This document shows, one piece after another, positions 1 through 11,781 of a DNA stretch of 64,000 nucleotides. Both the position numbers and the translations under genes were made by a program. The number at the start of each line of letters is the position of its first letter. The first letter of the stretch is position 1. The DNA comes from Mytilinidion resinicola. Lineage: Eukaryota > Ascomycota > Dothideomycetes > Mytilinidiales > Mytilinidiaceae. The notes beneath the pieces are model-generated. The model was given only the letters and a program-made list of their open reading frames with translations, was not told where the DNA came from and made no database searches. The stretch spans positions 1,743,207-1,807,206 of the forward strand of contig NW_022985439.1 of the NCBI RefSeq assembly GCF_010093595.1, given 5' to 3'.

Positions 1-1627
1 ACACCACCAGCTACACCACCTGCGGAGAAGAAACAGGATGTCGTGAAGCCATCCGCCGAATCCGGCGCGGTCGCCCCGGTGCCCACAGCCGCCGCGGAGG
101 AAGAGGCGGAGGCATTGGATCCCTTTGGCGACCTAGTGCCCTATGCCGACCCCTCGTGGTACCAATCGGTGAGTCTATCTCCACAAGCCTCTTCATCTTC
201 ATTTTCTGCCTACAACTGCAAGACGGTCTCTGACATGTGACATCCACCTGTAGTATCACTCGCCCTACTTCAACCAGTCCCACGCCGACCTCCGCGCCGA
301 AGTCCGCCAATGGGTCGAGGACGACATAATGCCCAACGTGACGGAGTGGGAAGAAGGCCGCAAAGTGCCTGACAGTATTTACAAGGCGATGGGTGAGAAG
401 GGCTACCTGGCTGGTCTTATGGGTGTACACTACCCAACAAACTTGACAGAGCAGCGCGTAAAAAGCGTCGCGCCGGAGAAGTGGGATCTTTTCCACGAGA
501 TGCTGCTCACGGACGAGATCTCGCGCGCGGGCAGTGGTGGGCTCGTGTGGAACCTCATTGGCGGCTTTGGTATCGGCTGCCCACCGCTTGTCAAGTTCGG
601 CAAGAAGGAAGTCGTCAAGCGCGTTGTGCCTGAGATTCTCAATGGCAACAAGCGCATCTGTCTCGCGATTACGGAGCCTGGTAAGTTCTGCTGTTTTCGT
701 GATATCATTTTGCATTACTAACATGTGACAGACGCGGGGAGCGATGTCGCCAATCTCACGTGCGAAGCCAAGCTATCTGAAGATGGAAAACATTATATTG
801 TCAATGGTGAAAAGAAATGGATCACCAACGGTATCTGGTGCGACTACTTTACCACTGCCGTCCGCACGGGTGGTGAGGGCATGAACGGCGTCTCCGTTCT
901 CCTCATTGAGCGCAGCTTCGGCGGCGTCTCCACCCGTAAGATGGACTGCCAGGGTGTATGGAGTAGTGGCACTACATACATCACCTTCGAGGACGTGAAG
1001 GTCCCCGTTGAGAACCTCATCGGCAAGGAGAACCAAGGTTTCAAAGGTATGTCGCCAACCTCGCTCACGACTTTTTCTCCTTTTCTCCTTCCAGAACCCT
1101 ACCCTGAACGACCACCCTTCTAACTCGTTTCAGTCATAATGACGAACTTCAACCACGAACGTATCGGCATAATCATCCAATGTCTCCGCTTCTCTCGCGT
1201 CTGCTACGAAGAATCCATCAAGTATGCGCACAAGCGCCGCACCTTCGGCAAGAAGCTCATCGACCACCCCGTCATCCGCCTCAAGCTCGCCCACATGGCC
1301 CGCCAGATCGAGGCTTCATACAACTGGCTCGAAAACCTCATCTACCAGTGCCAGAAGATGGGCGAAATGGAGGCTATGCTGAAGCTCGGCGGCGCCATTG
1401 CCTCGCTAAAGGCGCAGAGCACTACCACCTTCGAGTTCTGTGCACGAGAGGCTAGTCAGATCTTCGGCGGGCTAAGTTACTCGCGCGGCGGACAAGGCGC
1501 GAAGGTTGAGCGGTTGTACCGAGATGTCAGGGCGTATGCCATCCCAGGCGGTAGTGAGGAGATTATGCTGGATTTGAGCATTAGGCAAGCGTTGAGGGTG
1601 CATAAGGCGCTCGGCATGAAGCTGTAG
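1..1627 (+). CDS. acyl-CoA dehydrogenase, 5'-truncated by window edge
   Basis: The product oxidises a fatty acyl-CoA to the enoyl-CoA with FAD. The frame is open from base 1, so the true start lies upstream; the GTG at 43 is not a start. Exons inferred: 1-168, 254-680, 732-1046, 1134-1627. All three introns (85, 51 and 87 bp) have GT...AG ends and keep the frame. Visible signatures are the substrate/FAD segment ITEPDAGSD across the second intron, the KKWITNG motif, and the C-terminal IPGGSEEIM segment typical of the family. The Pro/Ala/Glu-rich stretch before LDPFGDLVPYADPSWYQ resembles the linker of fungal acyl-CoA dehydrogenases that carry an N-terminal cytochrome b5 domain. I infer such a domain upstream, but it is outside the window. 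Probably a housekeeping beta-oxidation gene rather than part of the cluster that follows. Confidence 0.93.
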
Positions 1628-1917
1628 GCGCGATGAAGTGGAATTCTATATAGTGGGCATTGGCCTGGGGTTGCTGGTTTAGACTTCTGCATATGTGTTA
1701 CTAGAAGTTGGCGGAGAAGTGAATGACGTATCACGTTATTTCCATTCCTCTGATTGTTTGCATCTGGAATGCGGTCTGATTTCCGCCCTCGAGTCTTCGA
1801 TATCGCGTCTCGAAGTCTGATGTAAAATTGAAGAGTCTCGTACAATGCTAAGCAGGTTTCAAAGCAGCTCTTGAATGCCATTGAAGTCGTACACTCGAAC
1901 CCGATTTACATGCTCGA

Positions 1918-2975
1918 CTATTTTGTACAGTACCCACCGTCCACATTCAGCATTACACCTGTCACCCAGCTGGCACCATCGCCAGAGAGATATAGCACCG
2001 CCTTCGCTACATCCTCGGGCAAGCCCAAATGCGGCCATGGCGACGCATTATGCAGTTCCTCGTTGAGAACTAAATCTTCGAGCGCAGATCGAACCATTGC
2101 CGTTTTCAAGAAGCCAGGGCATACACCATTGACGTGAATTTTATGAGGGGCATAGTCAAGCGCTACTTGCCGGGTCAAGTTTGTCACAGCGCCTTTGCTC
2201 GCACAGTAGGATGCTTATGAGCGTTAGCTATGTTGTCGAAGAGGAGTGGGGACATAGGTAAAGATGAAACCGGCCAGCCTACGTTCCATTGATAGCCCAA
2301 CCAGGCCGCCAATTGAAGATATATTCACAATCCAGCCACGGTCCCCGGTAGATCGTGGTTCCTGTTTCATCATCTGTAATATGGCGAATTTCATACCAAG
2401 AAAAGTCCCGCGCGTATTGATGGCCTACGAGCGATTAGACTCCTCTTCAATCTTCGATGAACTGCCCTACCATGGTCTTGTCAAACGCTTCTACAGACTC
2501 TTGTGCTATCTTGTTCTGTCCACAAAAGACGCCTGCATTGTTGACCAAACTTTACAGTATCAGCTACTACTTTCGCTATAGTCTGTCCGACTCGAGAGCA
2601 ATTTGTTTGAATACACGTACATATCTAGCCTGCCATATTCAGCAACGGCGGATGCGACCAGCGCTTCCATGTCTTGCGGCGAGCTAACATCTGTCTTCTT
2701 AAAAATAGCTTTGCCGGTCTTCGCAATCAGCTCGTGCGTCGATGTGGTCACGGTTTCGTATCCGCCCGGACGCAACTCGGGCGTCAAATCGCTGCATATG
2801 ACCGAAGCACCTTCGCTTGCCAGTGCGAGTGCGATCGCGCGACCAACTCCAGAAGAGGACCCTGTGACGATGGCGACCCGGCCTTCGAGACTGTAAACCG
2901 CGACTGGTCAGCTTGGAGAACTGCGGTACTTCGGCAAGAGGCTCACGGCGACGCTTACTTCAACATGTGGGACAT
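1918..2975 (-). CDS. short-chain dehydrogenase/reductase (SDR) 1
   Basis: NAD(P)-dependent oxidoreductase of the classical SDR family, 267 aa; substrate unknown. Exons on the minus strand: 2959-2975, 2621-2890, 2471-2549, 2283-2424, 1918-2213. The tiny first exon (17 nt, ATG at 2975) joins in frame to the nucleotide-binding motif TGSSSGVG. Also visible are VNNAG, NISS, the catalytic PSYCASKGA (Tyr-x-x-x-Lys) and the C-terminal NVDGGY. Two of the four introns, ending at 2550 and 2214, need AAG acceptors to restore the conserved frame; each has a nearby branch site (CTGAT, CTAAC). The gene is divergent from the permease at 3758 across a 780-bp spacer, which suggests shared control. It could be mistaken for a pseudogene because the coding pieces are short, but the assembled protein has full family length. 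Confidence 0.8.
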
Positions 2976-3757
2976 TTTTGGTGGTAGAAAACGCCAGTAC
3001 GAGATGGCACGAGATTCTAGATGGCACATGCATCAAGTCTGGGACATGAGTTATATGGGTGTGGTCATGGTTGGAGAGCCTTCCATGCACGGACGACAAA
3101 CGGTGCAGAATCCAGGAATCTGCTGAAGGTCTGCGTAGCGGGTCCATCGCACTGGTCTTGCGCTGTCAGTTTCCTAGAACATCTGCAAGAGCAGTATTCT
3201 GGTCGCCGTTTGGTGCCTGAAGAAGAAGAAAGAATTCCGAGTCCTTATCGCCTCTCACTTGACGCCTAGAGTATCCGGGACACGAACTACGCAGGGGGTT
3301 GGAAAGGCCCGAGTATCGTGAATAGGGCACATCCAGGCCTTGGACACATCGGGAGTGGCGGCTCTTATCGTCTGCGTCTCGCTCCTAACTACCAGATCCG
3401 CCTTTTCTATATTCTACTTATCGCGATCAGACTCCAAGTACACGAGTCGGCTGAAACTCGTCTCCCAATCGTTAAGATGCACTCTCAAGCTTGTTGCCTC
3501 GTTGTCGCCTGCCTTTCCGATATCTCTTCCCGTCGCGGCATGTATACAACGAATCCTAGTGGACAAGACCGAAGACTGGTGAGCAAAGCCACGCTGGGTA
3601 CAGCCAGTCTCCCTATATCCCGGTCCATATCGCGTGGTATCAATGATAGACCGTGAGCATCTACTTCTGATGCTCAAGTATATTTGCCTTGCCTCCTGTT
3701 GAAGTTATCATCTCCATCAAAGCTTCATTCCTAAACACCACTCCTCTTCCATACATA
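2976..3757. promoter_or_regulatory. divergent intergenic region, SDR1/permease
   Basis: This spacer of about 780 bp separates the start codons of SDR1 (minus) and the permease (plus), so it should hold both promoters. I see no convincing coding sequence; the open frames here are short and lack family resemblance. No operator was identified. Confidence 0.5.
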
Positions 3758-5420
3758 ATGTCTACCATCTCGAAGGACGAGAAGATGCCGGCATACGATA
3801 ATAAAGATGTTTCTGAACCCCATCACCATTTGGATATCGATGTCGGTGCAATACACGAGGTCGATTCACCGCATGCGCTGAATGAGTCCTTCAGTCTCTG
3901 GAGCAGTTTGGGTCTTCAGTACTCATTGACTTCGACGCCCCTTGCTGTCGGCTCCTACCTTGCAAGTGTCATTGGAGTAGGTGGAAGTCCTACCTTCATC
4001 TTTGGGTACATCTTTGCCGTGGGCTGTAATCTCTGCGTTTGCTTGTCGCTGGCTGAGATTGCCGCCGTCTACCCTCACTCGTCAGGTACGCATATGCTCT
4101 CACACCAATTGTTTTGCGAGACCTCGATAAATGAGCGTTATCCCTGAGCGAGGCAGTCACTGACCGGGGATACCTACTATAGGTCAGATTTACTGGACTT
4201 CAGTCATGGCGCCCAAGAAATATGCGCGCGGCCTCAGCTATCTAGCTGCTTGGATTGCCAGCGCTGCATACTTCTTCCTGACAGCTGCGACATGCCTTCT
4301 CGCCTCCCAACTCATCTGGGCATTGGTAGCAGTGGTTAAAACGACATTCATTATACAACCGTGGGAATACTATGTCCTCTATATTGCCGCAGCAGCCGTC
4401 ACCTTCGCTCTCAACGCACCGCTTTTCACGCTGTATCCGTATATGCTCAAAAGTATGGTTATCTTCATCAATACCGGCGCACTCTTTGTGCTCATCGTGC
4501 TCCTCGTCCGCACTCACCCGAAACAATCTGCATCCTTCGTCTTTGCCGATTTCGTCAACATGACGGGATGGAAGCCGGATGGCGTGGTTTTCTTCCTCGG
4601 TCTGCTGCCTGGTGCCACTGCTGTCAATGGCTTCGAAGGTGCCGCTCATCTCGCTGACGAGATCCCACACCCTGAGAGGAACATTCCTCGCGTCATGTTC
4701 GGAAGTGCGCTCATGAGCGCACTCGCTGGATTGCCCATGGTTCTGGTCTACATGTTCTGCATTGTCAGCCCAGCCAATCTCTTGGCCCCTATCGGAGGGC
4801 AACCGATTGCTCAACTGTTGCTGGATTCTCTGGACTCTCAGGCCCTAACCATCATTACAATCCTGGTCTATATCCTCGTCATGCTGTGCGCGGCCGTCTG
4901 TCTTTTAACCAGCTTTTCTCGCATTCTGTGGTCTGTGGCACGACAAGGAGCATTACCACTCTCCGGCTGGGTGGCAAAGGTCAACACATATTACGAGCTT
5001 CCCGTCAACGCAGTTGCATCTGGCGTCTTGCTCATCGTCGCTATTGGTGCCATCATCCTCGGATCGACCACTGCAATAAATGCGATTCTCGGTGCAGGCA
5101 TCGTCATGTGCTACCTATCCTACATCCTCGTGGTCGGAAGCCTTCTTTACACCACCCGAGCGAAAGCGTTCCCTTCGAAGCGTTACTTCAATCTAAGGCG
5201 CAGCGGCATTTACTTCAACGTCATCTCAATGCTCTGGATGCCCTTCATTACTGTCTGGTTGTGCTTCCCCACTTACGTTCCAGTAACAGGATCGACCATG
5301 AATTATGCCTCAGCTGTCACAGGGGGTGTTTTCTTCTGCGCCGCGGTCAATTGGTTCGCGTATTCGAAGACAAAATACACAGCTCCAGTGGCAATGAATC
5401 AGATTCAGGGCGACTTCTGA
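3758..5420 (+). CDS. APC-superfamily amino acid/choline-type permease
   Basis: Membrane transporter of 521 aa in the fungal amino acid/choline/GABA permease group. Exons: 3758-4085 and 4183-5420, with a 97-bp GT...AG intron splitting the glycine codon of the SSGQIYW segment. The N-terminal ~55 residues are hydrophilic. About 12 hydrophobic segments follow, starting with LGLQYSLTSTPLAVGSYLAS. The stretch GFEGAAHLADEIPHPERNIP is the conserved loop of this family. The ATG at 3758 was chosen because upstream in-frame codons offer no ATG and family proteins begin at this distance from the first membrane segment. Its place between an SDR and an aminotransferase suggests uptake or export of an amino-acid-like substrate or product. 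The swainsonine-cluster transporter SwnT belongs to the same family (from memory). The actual substrate cannot be read from sequence. Confidence 0.9.
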
Positions 5421-6137
5421 GACGGAACATCGGTGGGAGATCCGAGGTCGAAAAGCTGACCCTTGCTTTTATGTTCTTTGTTTGATGTTACGATATATCT
5501 AGTGTCTGTGTTGATTATCTCAAATATCGAGGTACGATTGGTGACTGACCATATTGCACAATTTACTTCAGCGTGGCGCAGTACATAAAAGAAGAAATTC
5601 GTCTCAATCTAAGTTCAAGACAACCGTGCCTGTGGCTATGGAACTGCACTACAGCTCAGAAGCCCCGTCTGACTTTTTCACTGGTCCAAACCTATCAATA
5701 GCCATATCCTATAAAGACTATCTCCTTATCTGCTTCTTATCAACAGTTTCTAACGCTGCCTCGTTGAATGGGTCAAAGCGCGCCTTACTAGCCACAACCC
5801 TTCTGTGTTGAGCCCATCCATTTAGGAAATCAACAGCGCGCCAAGCCATCGCTGTCAGTTACCATATTATCTCACATTAAGCATCGCTTCGTCCTTCCTC
5901 AGCAGCAAGCACAGATCACGATCGAAACAGGGCCAGAATGCAAGTCCTGATAGTAATTTGTTTTAGTCTACTTTACCGACATCTGAAAGTGCGAGTACTT
6001 TAAGCATCTGCAGTCGCGGTTACCAGCTACCATAAAAGGCCTCTCGCAGTTCACACAGGGTCTCCAACAATCTTGCTACGAGTGACCCCCATTTAATCGA
6101 AGTATTCCTCAACAACGACAGAACCTCAATCTCCAAA
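5421..6137. promoter_or_regulatory. intergenic: permease 3' end and aminotransferase promoter
   Basis: About 720 bp without a credible gene. A TATA-like CATAAAAGG lies at 6031-6039, about 100 bp before the aminotransferase ATG. Nothing else was recognised. Confidence 0.4.
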
Positions 6138-7787
6138 ATGACAGCACTCACCGTCGAAGAAGTCAATCACGCTAGCGCAAACGTTATTCCAATGGACAGC
6201 AGTCAAATGGCCCCTTCTCGAGTCCAACGGAAGCAAATTGTACTGTCGAAAAGAGCACAGCAGTTGCTTAATACCGAGGCGGAGTACACGGTCGGTGGCT
6301 TTACACCTCTGCCGGGTTTCATGGACCGAGGCAAGGGTGCGCAACTATGGGTTCGTGAACTTTCCGCTAGTTCTTTTTTTCAGCTATTGAGACTAAGACT
6401 GACATGACATAGGATGTGGATGGCAAGGAGTACCTCGATTTCATTTGCATGTTCAGCGCGGGCAATCAAGGACACTGCCATCCGACAATAGTCGCAGCGA
6501 TGATCGAGCAGATCAATAAGGGCAAGTTGGGTTCGATTAGACACCTTGATAGATGAGGGTGGCTAACATGATTTCCAGCCTACCTCATCAACACTTCTAC
6601 TCACAATTCGCGTTGGCCCGTCTTTGCAGAGATGATGTGCAAGAGGTTCAAATACGACAAGATCTCCGCGATGGTGACCGGCGCCGAGGGAGCTGATCTG
6701 GCTTGCAAAATCGCTAGGCGTCATGCTCATGAGGTTAGAGGCATTCCAGCGGACGAGGTACTGATTCTAGCTGTCTCGGACAGCTACCACGGACTGTCTT
6801 CTGGCGTCTGGAATCTGCAAGATCCTAGTCCCGCACGAACAGGTATTTCAGTCTAGATACGTTTAAGCTAGAAGTGGTACTGACATGACTCTCACAGCTT
6901 ATGGCCTCGATAGCGCGCAACATACCAACGTCAATCCCTCTACGAAGGAGCTGCTGCGGTATGGTCATTTGGAAGACATGGAGGCCTGTCTTGCAGAGCA
7001 CCACGTGCGTGTGGGGGCAATCATCATAGAGTGCATACGCAACACAGGAAAGTGCGTACCTTAGCCACCCCTTACTCCATCCTCCGATATGTGGTACTAA
7101 AAGGTGTTCCTCTTTAGCACTTACGAAGAAGAAGTCTCCTTCGCCCGGGGGATCTACGACCTATGCAAGAAATACAACATTCCCTTCATCGCCGACGAGG
7201 TCCGAATGGGAGCTTGCAAAACGGGAAAGTTCTTCTCTTTCAACCATCTGGGCCCAGACGTCCGCCCCGATCTGCTTGTGGTCGGAAAATCCATGACCGG
7301 CGGTGCTTATCCGGCCTCGTTCGTCCTGGGTGACGACGCTATGATGTCGGTAGTCGGGCCATATGAGAGCGGCTCGACGTTCGCACATACGCCCATGGCA
7401 ATCGCGGCTGCGGAAGCGGCACTGAAGGTCCTAGATGAGGAGAAGATGGCGGAGCGAGCAGCGCATCTCGAAAAGAGGTTTCTAGAGCTGACGAACGACT
7501 TGAGGAAGCATCCACATGTGGCTGACATTCAGGCTCGTGGTGCAGATTTCAGCATTCCAATTCGAGAAAACCCAGAAGGAAGGGTGACGGCAAGAAGGAT
7601 TGGAGGCTTGTGCTTGAGCAAAGGACTGCTATTATATCCGTTGGGTGGACGTTTGAGGATGGGCGTGAGCATGGTGATGACGGATGCGCAGTTGGAAAAA
7701 GGGGTGCAAATCATCAGGGAAGCACTAGATGAGGTCGTGGAATATCAGGATGCGATTCCGGGGGAGGTGTGGCATAAGGCTCATTAG
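6138..7787 (+). CDS. class-III PLP aminotransferase, ornithine aminotransferase-like
   Basis: PLP enzyme of the ornithine/acetylornithine/GABA aminotransferase class, 469 aa. It moves a terminal or omega amino group from a diamine-type or amino acid donor to a keto acid. Exons: 6138-6350, 6413-6521, 6579-6842, 6898-7051, 7118-7787. The second intron is a GC-AG intron with donor GCAAGT; the splice is forced by frame and by the branch site CTAAC. Asp273 in the ADEV motif and the Schiff-base Lys304 in GKSMTGG are visible, as is the GSTFAHTPMA segment. The general order matches ornithine aminotransferases (yeast Car2), but I cannot prove ornithine as the substrate. A Rid-family gene and an ARGRII-like regulator nearby fit an amino-group pathway. 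Confidence 0.88.
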
Positions 7788-8087
7788 ATGTTGATGATAT
7801 ATCAGTATGCACGAAGACGGTGTGGATGAATAGATACTTTTTCAGATGAATTAGGCGTTCCAATTGAAGGGGTTCTGGATGTGAGTTGCAGATTTGAGTT
7901 CCTCACATGTGTCTGTGTTACTTAATTTCTGTCTCTTGGCTTTTTTAGAGTCGACTGACGATCAGCACATTCATCCTTCGCCATAACACGACGCACGCTC
8001 TCATTTCAAGAGGCGATCTAAGGAGTAGGTATCCTAATGCAACCACTCGATTTCATGTATTTAACCATCTACCATCATCAATTCACC
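7788..8087. terminator. convergent 3' spacer
   Basis: A 300-bp spacer between the convergent 3' ends of the aminotransferase and SDR2. It must carry both poly(A) signals; no gene is seen. Confidence 0.4.
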
Positions 8088-8852
8088 TCACACAAAGCAC
8101 ATGCCCCCATTAGCATTGACAGTGCTACCCGTGCTCCATCTACTTTCCTCACTAGCCAAAAATGCCACAATCTTCGCAATATCGTCCACGGTCCCAATCC
8201 TCGGCGCGGCCGGCGTTTCCTTCATCTTGGTATCCCATTCCGCCAGTACAGCAGCATCGGTATCGCGCAACCACATATCCGTAGCCACCGGCCCAGGATT
8301 CACGCAATTCACTGTCGCGTTGTGACTCTGTCCAAGTTCCGCAGCCCACACCTTTGTAACTCCTTCAAGGGCCGCTTTTGACGCACAATACGCCGTTGCG
8401 TACGAGCCGCCCATACGCCCGATCACGGAGGAGATGTTCACGATGCGTGGGGCCTTGCCAAGATGCGGCATGCTCTCCTTCACCAGGAAGGTCGCCATTC
8501 GTAAGTTTGTGTTGAGGATCTTGTCCCACAGGTCGTACGTGAGATCCTTGAGCAGGCAGTCATCGCCGGCACCGGCATTGTTGATGATGATGTCGATGTG
8601 AGACCATTTCTCTACCGCGGCGTGCACAATCCGAGCGGGTGCTTCCTTGTCTGTGCCAGCGGCCTGCACGATCAATGCTTCGCTGCCTAGGGCTTTGATC
8701 TTGGATGCGACTTCTTCGGCTTGCGACGAGGCGCTCTGGTAGGTGATGAGGACGTTGGCGCCGCGGGTTGCGAGCTCCAGGGCAATGCCGGCGCCTATAC
8801 CACGGGAGCCGCCAGTGACAATGGCTGAGAGGCCTTGCAGGTTCTTAGCCAT
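8088..8852 (-). CDS. short-chain dehydrogenase/reductase (SDR) 2
   Basis: Intronless classical SDR of 254 aa. The cofactor motif TGGSRGIG sits near residues 14-21. NNAG, NISSV and the active-site segment TAYCASKAAL supply the Ser/Tyr/Lys triad, and NPGPVATDMW follows. The C-terminus NANGGMCFV matches the usual end of 3-ketoacyl-ACP-reductase-like fungal SDRs, and the length is normal. It is convergent with the aminotransferase and lies in the presumed cluster. A role as a keto- or hydroxy-group oxidoreductase is inference from family only. Confidence 0.92.
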   Translation of the reverse strand: MAKNLQGLSAIVTGGSRGIGAGIALELATRGANVLITYQSASSQAEEVASKIKALGSEALIVQAAGTDKEAPARIVHAAVEKWSHIDIIINNAGAGDDCLLKDLTYDLWDKILNTNLRMATFLVKESMPHLGKAPRIVNISSVIGRMGGSYATAYCASKAALEGVTKVWAAELGQSHNATVNCVNPGPVATDMWLRDTDAAVLAEWDTKMKETPAAPRIGTVDDIAKIVAFLASEESRWSTGSTVNANGGMCFV

Positions 8853-9827
8853 TTCGGTGGGAAGTTGTGATGTTTAGAATATGAAATTCCCGATTGGACT
8901 CGGTTTGATAGAAATGGTAGAAGAGAGAAGGGAGTCGACACGATACAGGTTGAGGAGTGCGAAAGTGAGCAATTTGTGCACTTCAGTCCTCTAACTATGA
9001 ACCGTGAACACACGAATATTTGACTTTGTTTGCAGAAAGAAAACCCGTCTGAGCGTCGAGAGAGCTGAAACCGCGGATAAGCTCGCTGTGCCTTTCCGAT
9101 ACTGTTCATGGGAGGAAAATCAACGGTCCTTTCCTTCAAATCAATCTGTCAGCCCGTGCACCCCACTCTCGAGGAAGCAACACTGCGAAGATTTATCAAG
9201 ATCGATCTGATTTATCCCGCTTGTGGAGTCCGAATTGAGACCGCCTGATTACGTCGCGGCAGTAGACTGGTCTGAACTAAGTAGCGTCTACGTCGCTGCC
9301 GATTGCTAAATTCGGACCCCCGAGTTCTCCCCACACTTATCCCCCCACCTCGTATAGAGCCCTTTTTGCTGAACTCTCGTTTCAAGTCTCCTATCTTTAT
9401 ATCTTGCCTCAAGCCTTTATCTTCAGCTTCCTAGTATTAACCAAATCGGTATTGCAATGCGTCTACCTTGCTACTGTTCCTCGACAATCGAGTTCTAGAC
9501 TGTGGCCATTCCTCCTGCAGTTCATTTGCGCTCCAAACCCTGCTTGTCAGACCCGTGGTATATCAAACTGTATCGCAGATTACTTCATCATGCTCTAGAA
9601 AGCTGGTACACAGTCTTCGATCTGAAGCGTCGTAGTGCGTTAGAGCATGCTACGAGACTAAAAATTGCCACAGACCAATGCAAAACGTCATCGTTCACAG
9701 CCTTATTAGGGATGCTTTTGCCGCAGCAAATAGAAGTGTGTTTCATTTCACGTCGTTGCTCTATCTCTAACCTCTCCAAATATGCACAGGTGGATCCTTA
9801 CGCCACTGGCTTCGTGTGGCTAGTGTC
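8853..9827. promoter_or_regulatory. intergenic: SDR2 promoter and spacer
   Basis: About 975 bp between the SDR2 start and the 3' end of the first PhyH gene. The SDR2 promoter must be in the left part. I see no gene; the short open frames here show no family resemblance. Confidence 0.4.
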
Positions 9828-10863
9828 TCAATACATGTCTCCTAGTGGCTGTTGTCGTCCGAGGGCAGCCAAAGGGTGGCCTTCTTTGATCCAGCCGAGA
9901 AACGGTGCGCTGAGGTTATACCCGATGAGTCTAAGCATGCTGTCATCGTACAGCTCCTTCAGCTTTTCAGGATCGTTGTTCAGGTACTGGTTCTCCTCCT
10001 ATTTTGACACTCGCAGGTTAGCACCAGAAATCTAGCTGGGAAAAGCCTCATAGGTCTGTATCATGCTACAGATTGTTGACATAGGAGCTACGACGTACCT
10101 GTCTGAGATAGCCTTTTGTCATGAAACAGCTATACACTAATCGTATCTCATCCTCAGTCGTATTCGCCGATCCTCCATGATAGCATGAAGACAACATAAT
10201 GAAGGCGTCACCGGGGTCAAGTTCCGCGTAGAAGGTGAGGTCTTCGCTTGGTGGTGTATCGTGATCCCAGAGATGCGAGCCGGGAATGAATCTGGTGGCT
10301 CCATTGGCCTTGGTAGTCTTCCTGCCTCCCACAAAAAAGCCAATGCCTGTGTCTTGTCCAACTACATAATCCTCTGCACGCATCTGCTTCAAAATACGAT
10401 GGTGGATCATATCATCGCGATGCAACGGCTGTGGGGCAGCGCCCGGCCCGATCGCGAAGACGATAGTGTTGTTAAGCTGAGGTTGACTGGTGCTTATTTG
10501 CAGATCTTGGCCGAGATAGTTTTTTGTTGTGCTGGAGAGAAGCTTTGAACAGACGGACTGGTAGGGCTCGTAGCAAACAATCTTCTCCATGAAGGCTTTG
10601 GACTTGGCGGCTAGCCCATTGACTCGACGTGTTTCACGAGGAAAGAAATTGCCGTCCCATGGTTTGTCGGCGTCGAGGAAAGGCTGAACATCTTTTTGGA
10701 CGAGGGCAAGGTCGCTAGGAGATACGGCATTCTTGACAACACAACCACCTGCTTTGGTGAGGGCCGCCACAATCTGGTCTGGACTGACAGATGCGCTGTC
10801 GAAGACTTCAACCTTGGGCAGAGGTCTCTTGAGGTCATCCTCGAAAAGTCTGGTCGCAGACAT
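9828..10863 (-). CDS. PhyH-family Fe(II)/2-oxoglutarate dioxygenase 1
   Basis: Non-haem iron dioxygenase of 311 aa, expected to hydroxylate or desaturate a small molecule using 2-oxoglutarate and O2. Exons on the minus strand: 10099-10863 and 9828-9998. The intron is 100 bp (GT...TAG) and splits GYLRQ from EENQY. Iron ligands are visible as H148 and D150 in LHRDD and the distal H229 in CYHGGS; the arginine about 10 residues further on would bind 2-oxoglutarate. The start is the ATG at 10863, since the longer open frame has no upstream ATG. Reading on without splicing would give a truncated C-terminus, whereas the spliced tail aligns with the paralogue at 15789. The family includes swainsonine SwnH1/SwnH2 (from memory). 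The gene is divergent from the Rid-family gene. Confidence 0.9.
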
Positions 10864-11340
10864 GGTTGTGCTTTGTGCCTTGGTCGATGAAGGTGTTGCA
10901 GGAAACTCTGCAAATGGAGAGACAAGCAATCCGAAAGATTGTGAATAGACTCCTACGACTGTTCGTGTGTGTGCCTTTTAAGGGCTGTTAGCTTGGAGAA
11001 ATCCCATATGCAAACACGAAGAAATGCTCGTTGAGAGTTGCCCGATGCATGAGCGACTCTTATAATCGTCCTTTGTTCTGAAAATACTAATTAGAATCAC
11101 CGTGACAAGCTACTACTGGATGAGCTACGGTGGCATTAGGGGAGACGTAGAGCACTCGTTTTCGTAGTGCTCGCTGTCGACTGCCTGGCGGCACGAGTTG
11201 GCGTTACCATCCACCTCTAGCTTATATATTGCCATGTACGATGCTCTTGGGCTTTCACTAGCGATCAACTTGTTCAACCTTCGCATCAAACACGCCACGC
11301 GGTCTAATTGCAAATAAACCTTCTCCACCACCCCACCGAC
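10864..11340. promoter_or_regulatory. divergent promoter region, PhyH1/Rid
   Basis: A 477-bp spacer between two start codons on opposite strands, likely a shared promoter. No binding site was assigned. Confidence 0.5.
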
Positions 11341-11781
11341 ATGGAGTATCCAAGTCCTCTTAACACGCATGGCATCAAGTGCTTCAACGTCCCCGGGCTG
11401 GGGGAAAGGCTCAGCGACACATACCACATCTCCAGCGCCGTAGTTCTTCCGGCAAACGTGCGAACGGTAGTGACGGCGGGCCAGACAGGCTACACGGCCG
11501 ACATGAAGTTACCGACAGACCTGACTGAGCAGTACGTGCAGGCCTTCCAAAATGTGGTCGATTCTCTCGCGGCAGCCGGTGTCAGGGATGGATTCAATTC
11601 GGTCTACCAGATGACAAGCTACCATGCTGGAGGGCTGGATGCGGCGGCCGACAAGGCGTTGGAAGTGGTGGTTGAAAAGTTCTTGGGAAAAAACAGATTC
11701 GCGTGGGCGGGCGTCGGCGTCGAGGCTCTAGCGGATGGGGCGAGAGTGGAGATTACAGCATACGCAGTGCTGCCAAATTAG
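11341..11781 (+). CDS. Rid (YjgF/YER057c/UK114) family protein
   Basis: Small intronless protein of 146 aa with the Rid fold. Archetypal RidA hydrolyses reactive enamine/imine intermediates released by PLP enzymes; other Rid members have different or unknown activities. Visible features are VRTVVTAGQTGY, the QAFQNVVDSLAAAG helix and the C-terminal VEITAYAVLPN. At the place where RidA carries its key arginine (the strand before the LP/AL turn), this protein appears to have Trp in the FAWAGVGVEAL segment. Judged by eye, it is therefore probably not an archetypal imine deaminase. The ATG at 11341 is the first in frame. The next gene, a regulator, lies downstream on the same strand, and a PLP aminotransferase is 3.5 kb away. 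Confidence 0.87.
   Translation: MEYPSPLNTHGIKCFNVPGLGERLSDTYHISSAVVLPANVRTVVTAGQTGYTADMKLPTDLTEQYVQAFQNVVDSLAAAGVRDGFNSVYQMTSYHAGGLDAAADKALEVVVEKFLGKNRFAWAGVGVEALADGARVEITAYAVLPN

Noticed and set aside
43..240. GTG at 43 as a gene start
   Set aside because: The frame is open to base 1 and nuclear fungal genes rarely start at GTG; the gene simply begins before the window.
11..724. Long minus-strand open frame over the acyl-CoA dehydrogenase
   Set aside because: It crosses two introns of a well-conserved gene on the other strand and has no recognisable domain.
1918..2975. SDR1 as a fragmented pseudogene
   Set aside because: The pieces join through four plausible introns into a full 267-aa protein with all catalytic motifs.
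4242..4814. 190-codon antisense frame within the permease gene
   Set aside because: Charged low-complexity composition, opposite a well-supported membrane protein.
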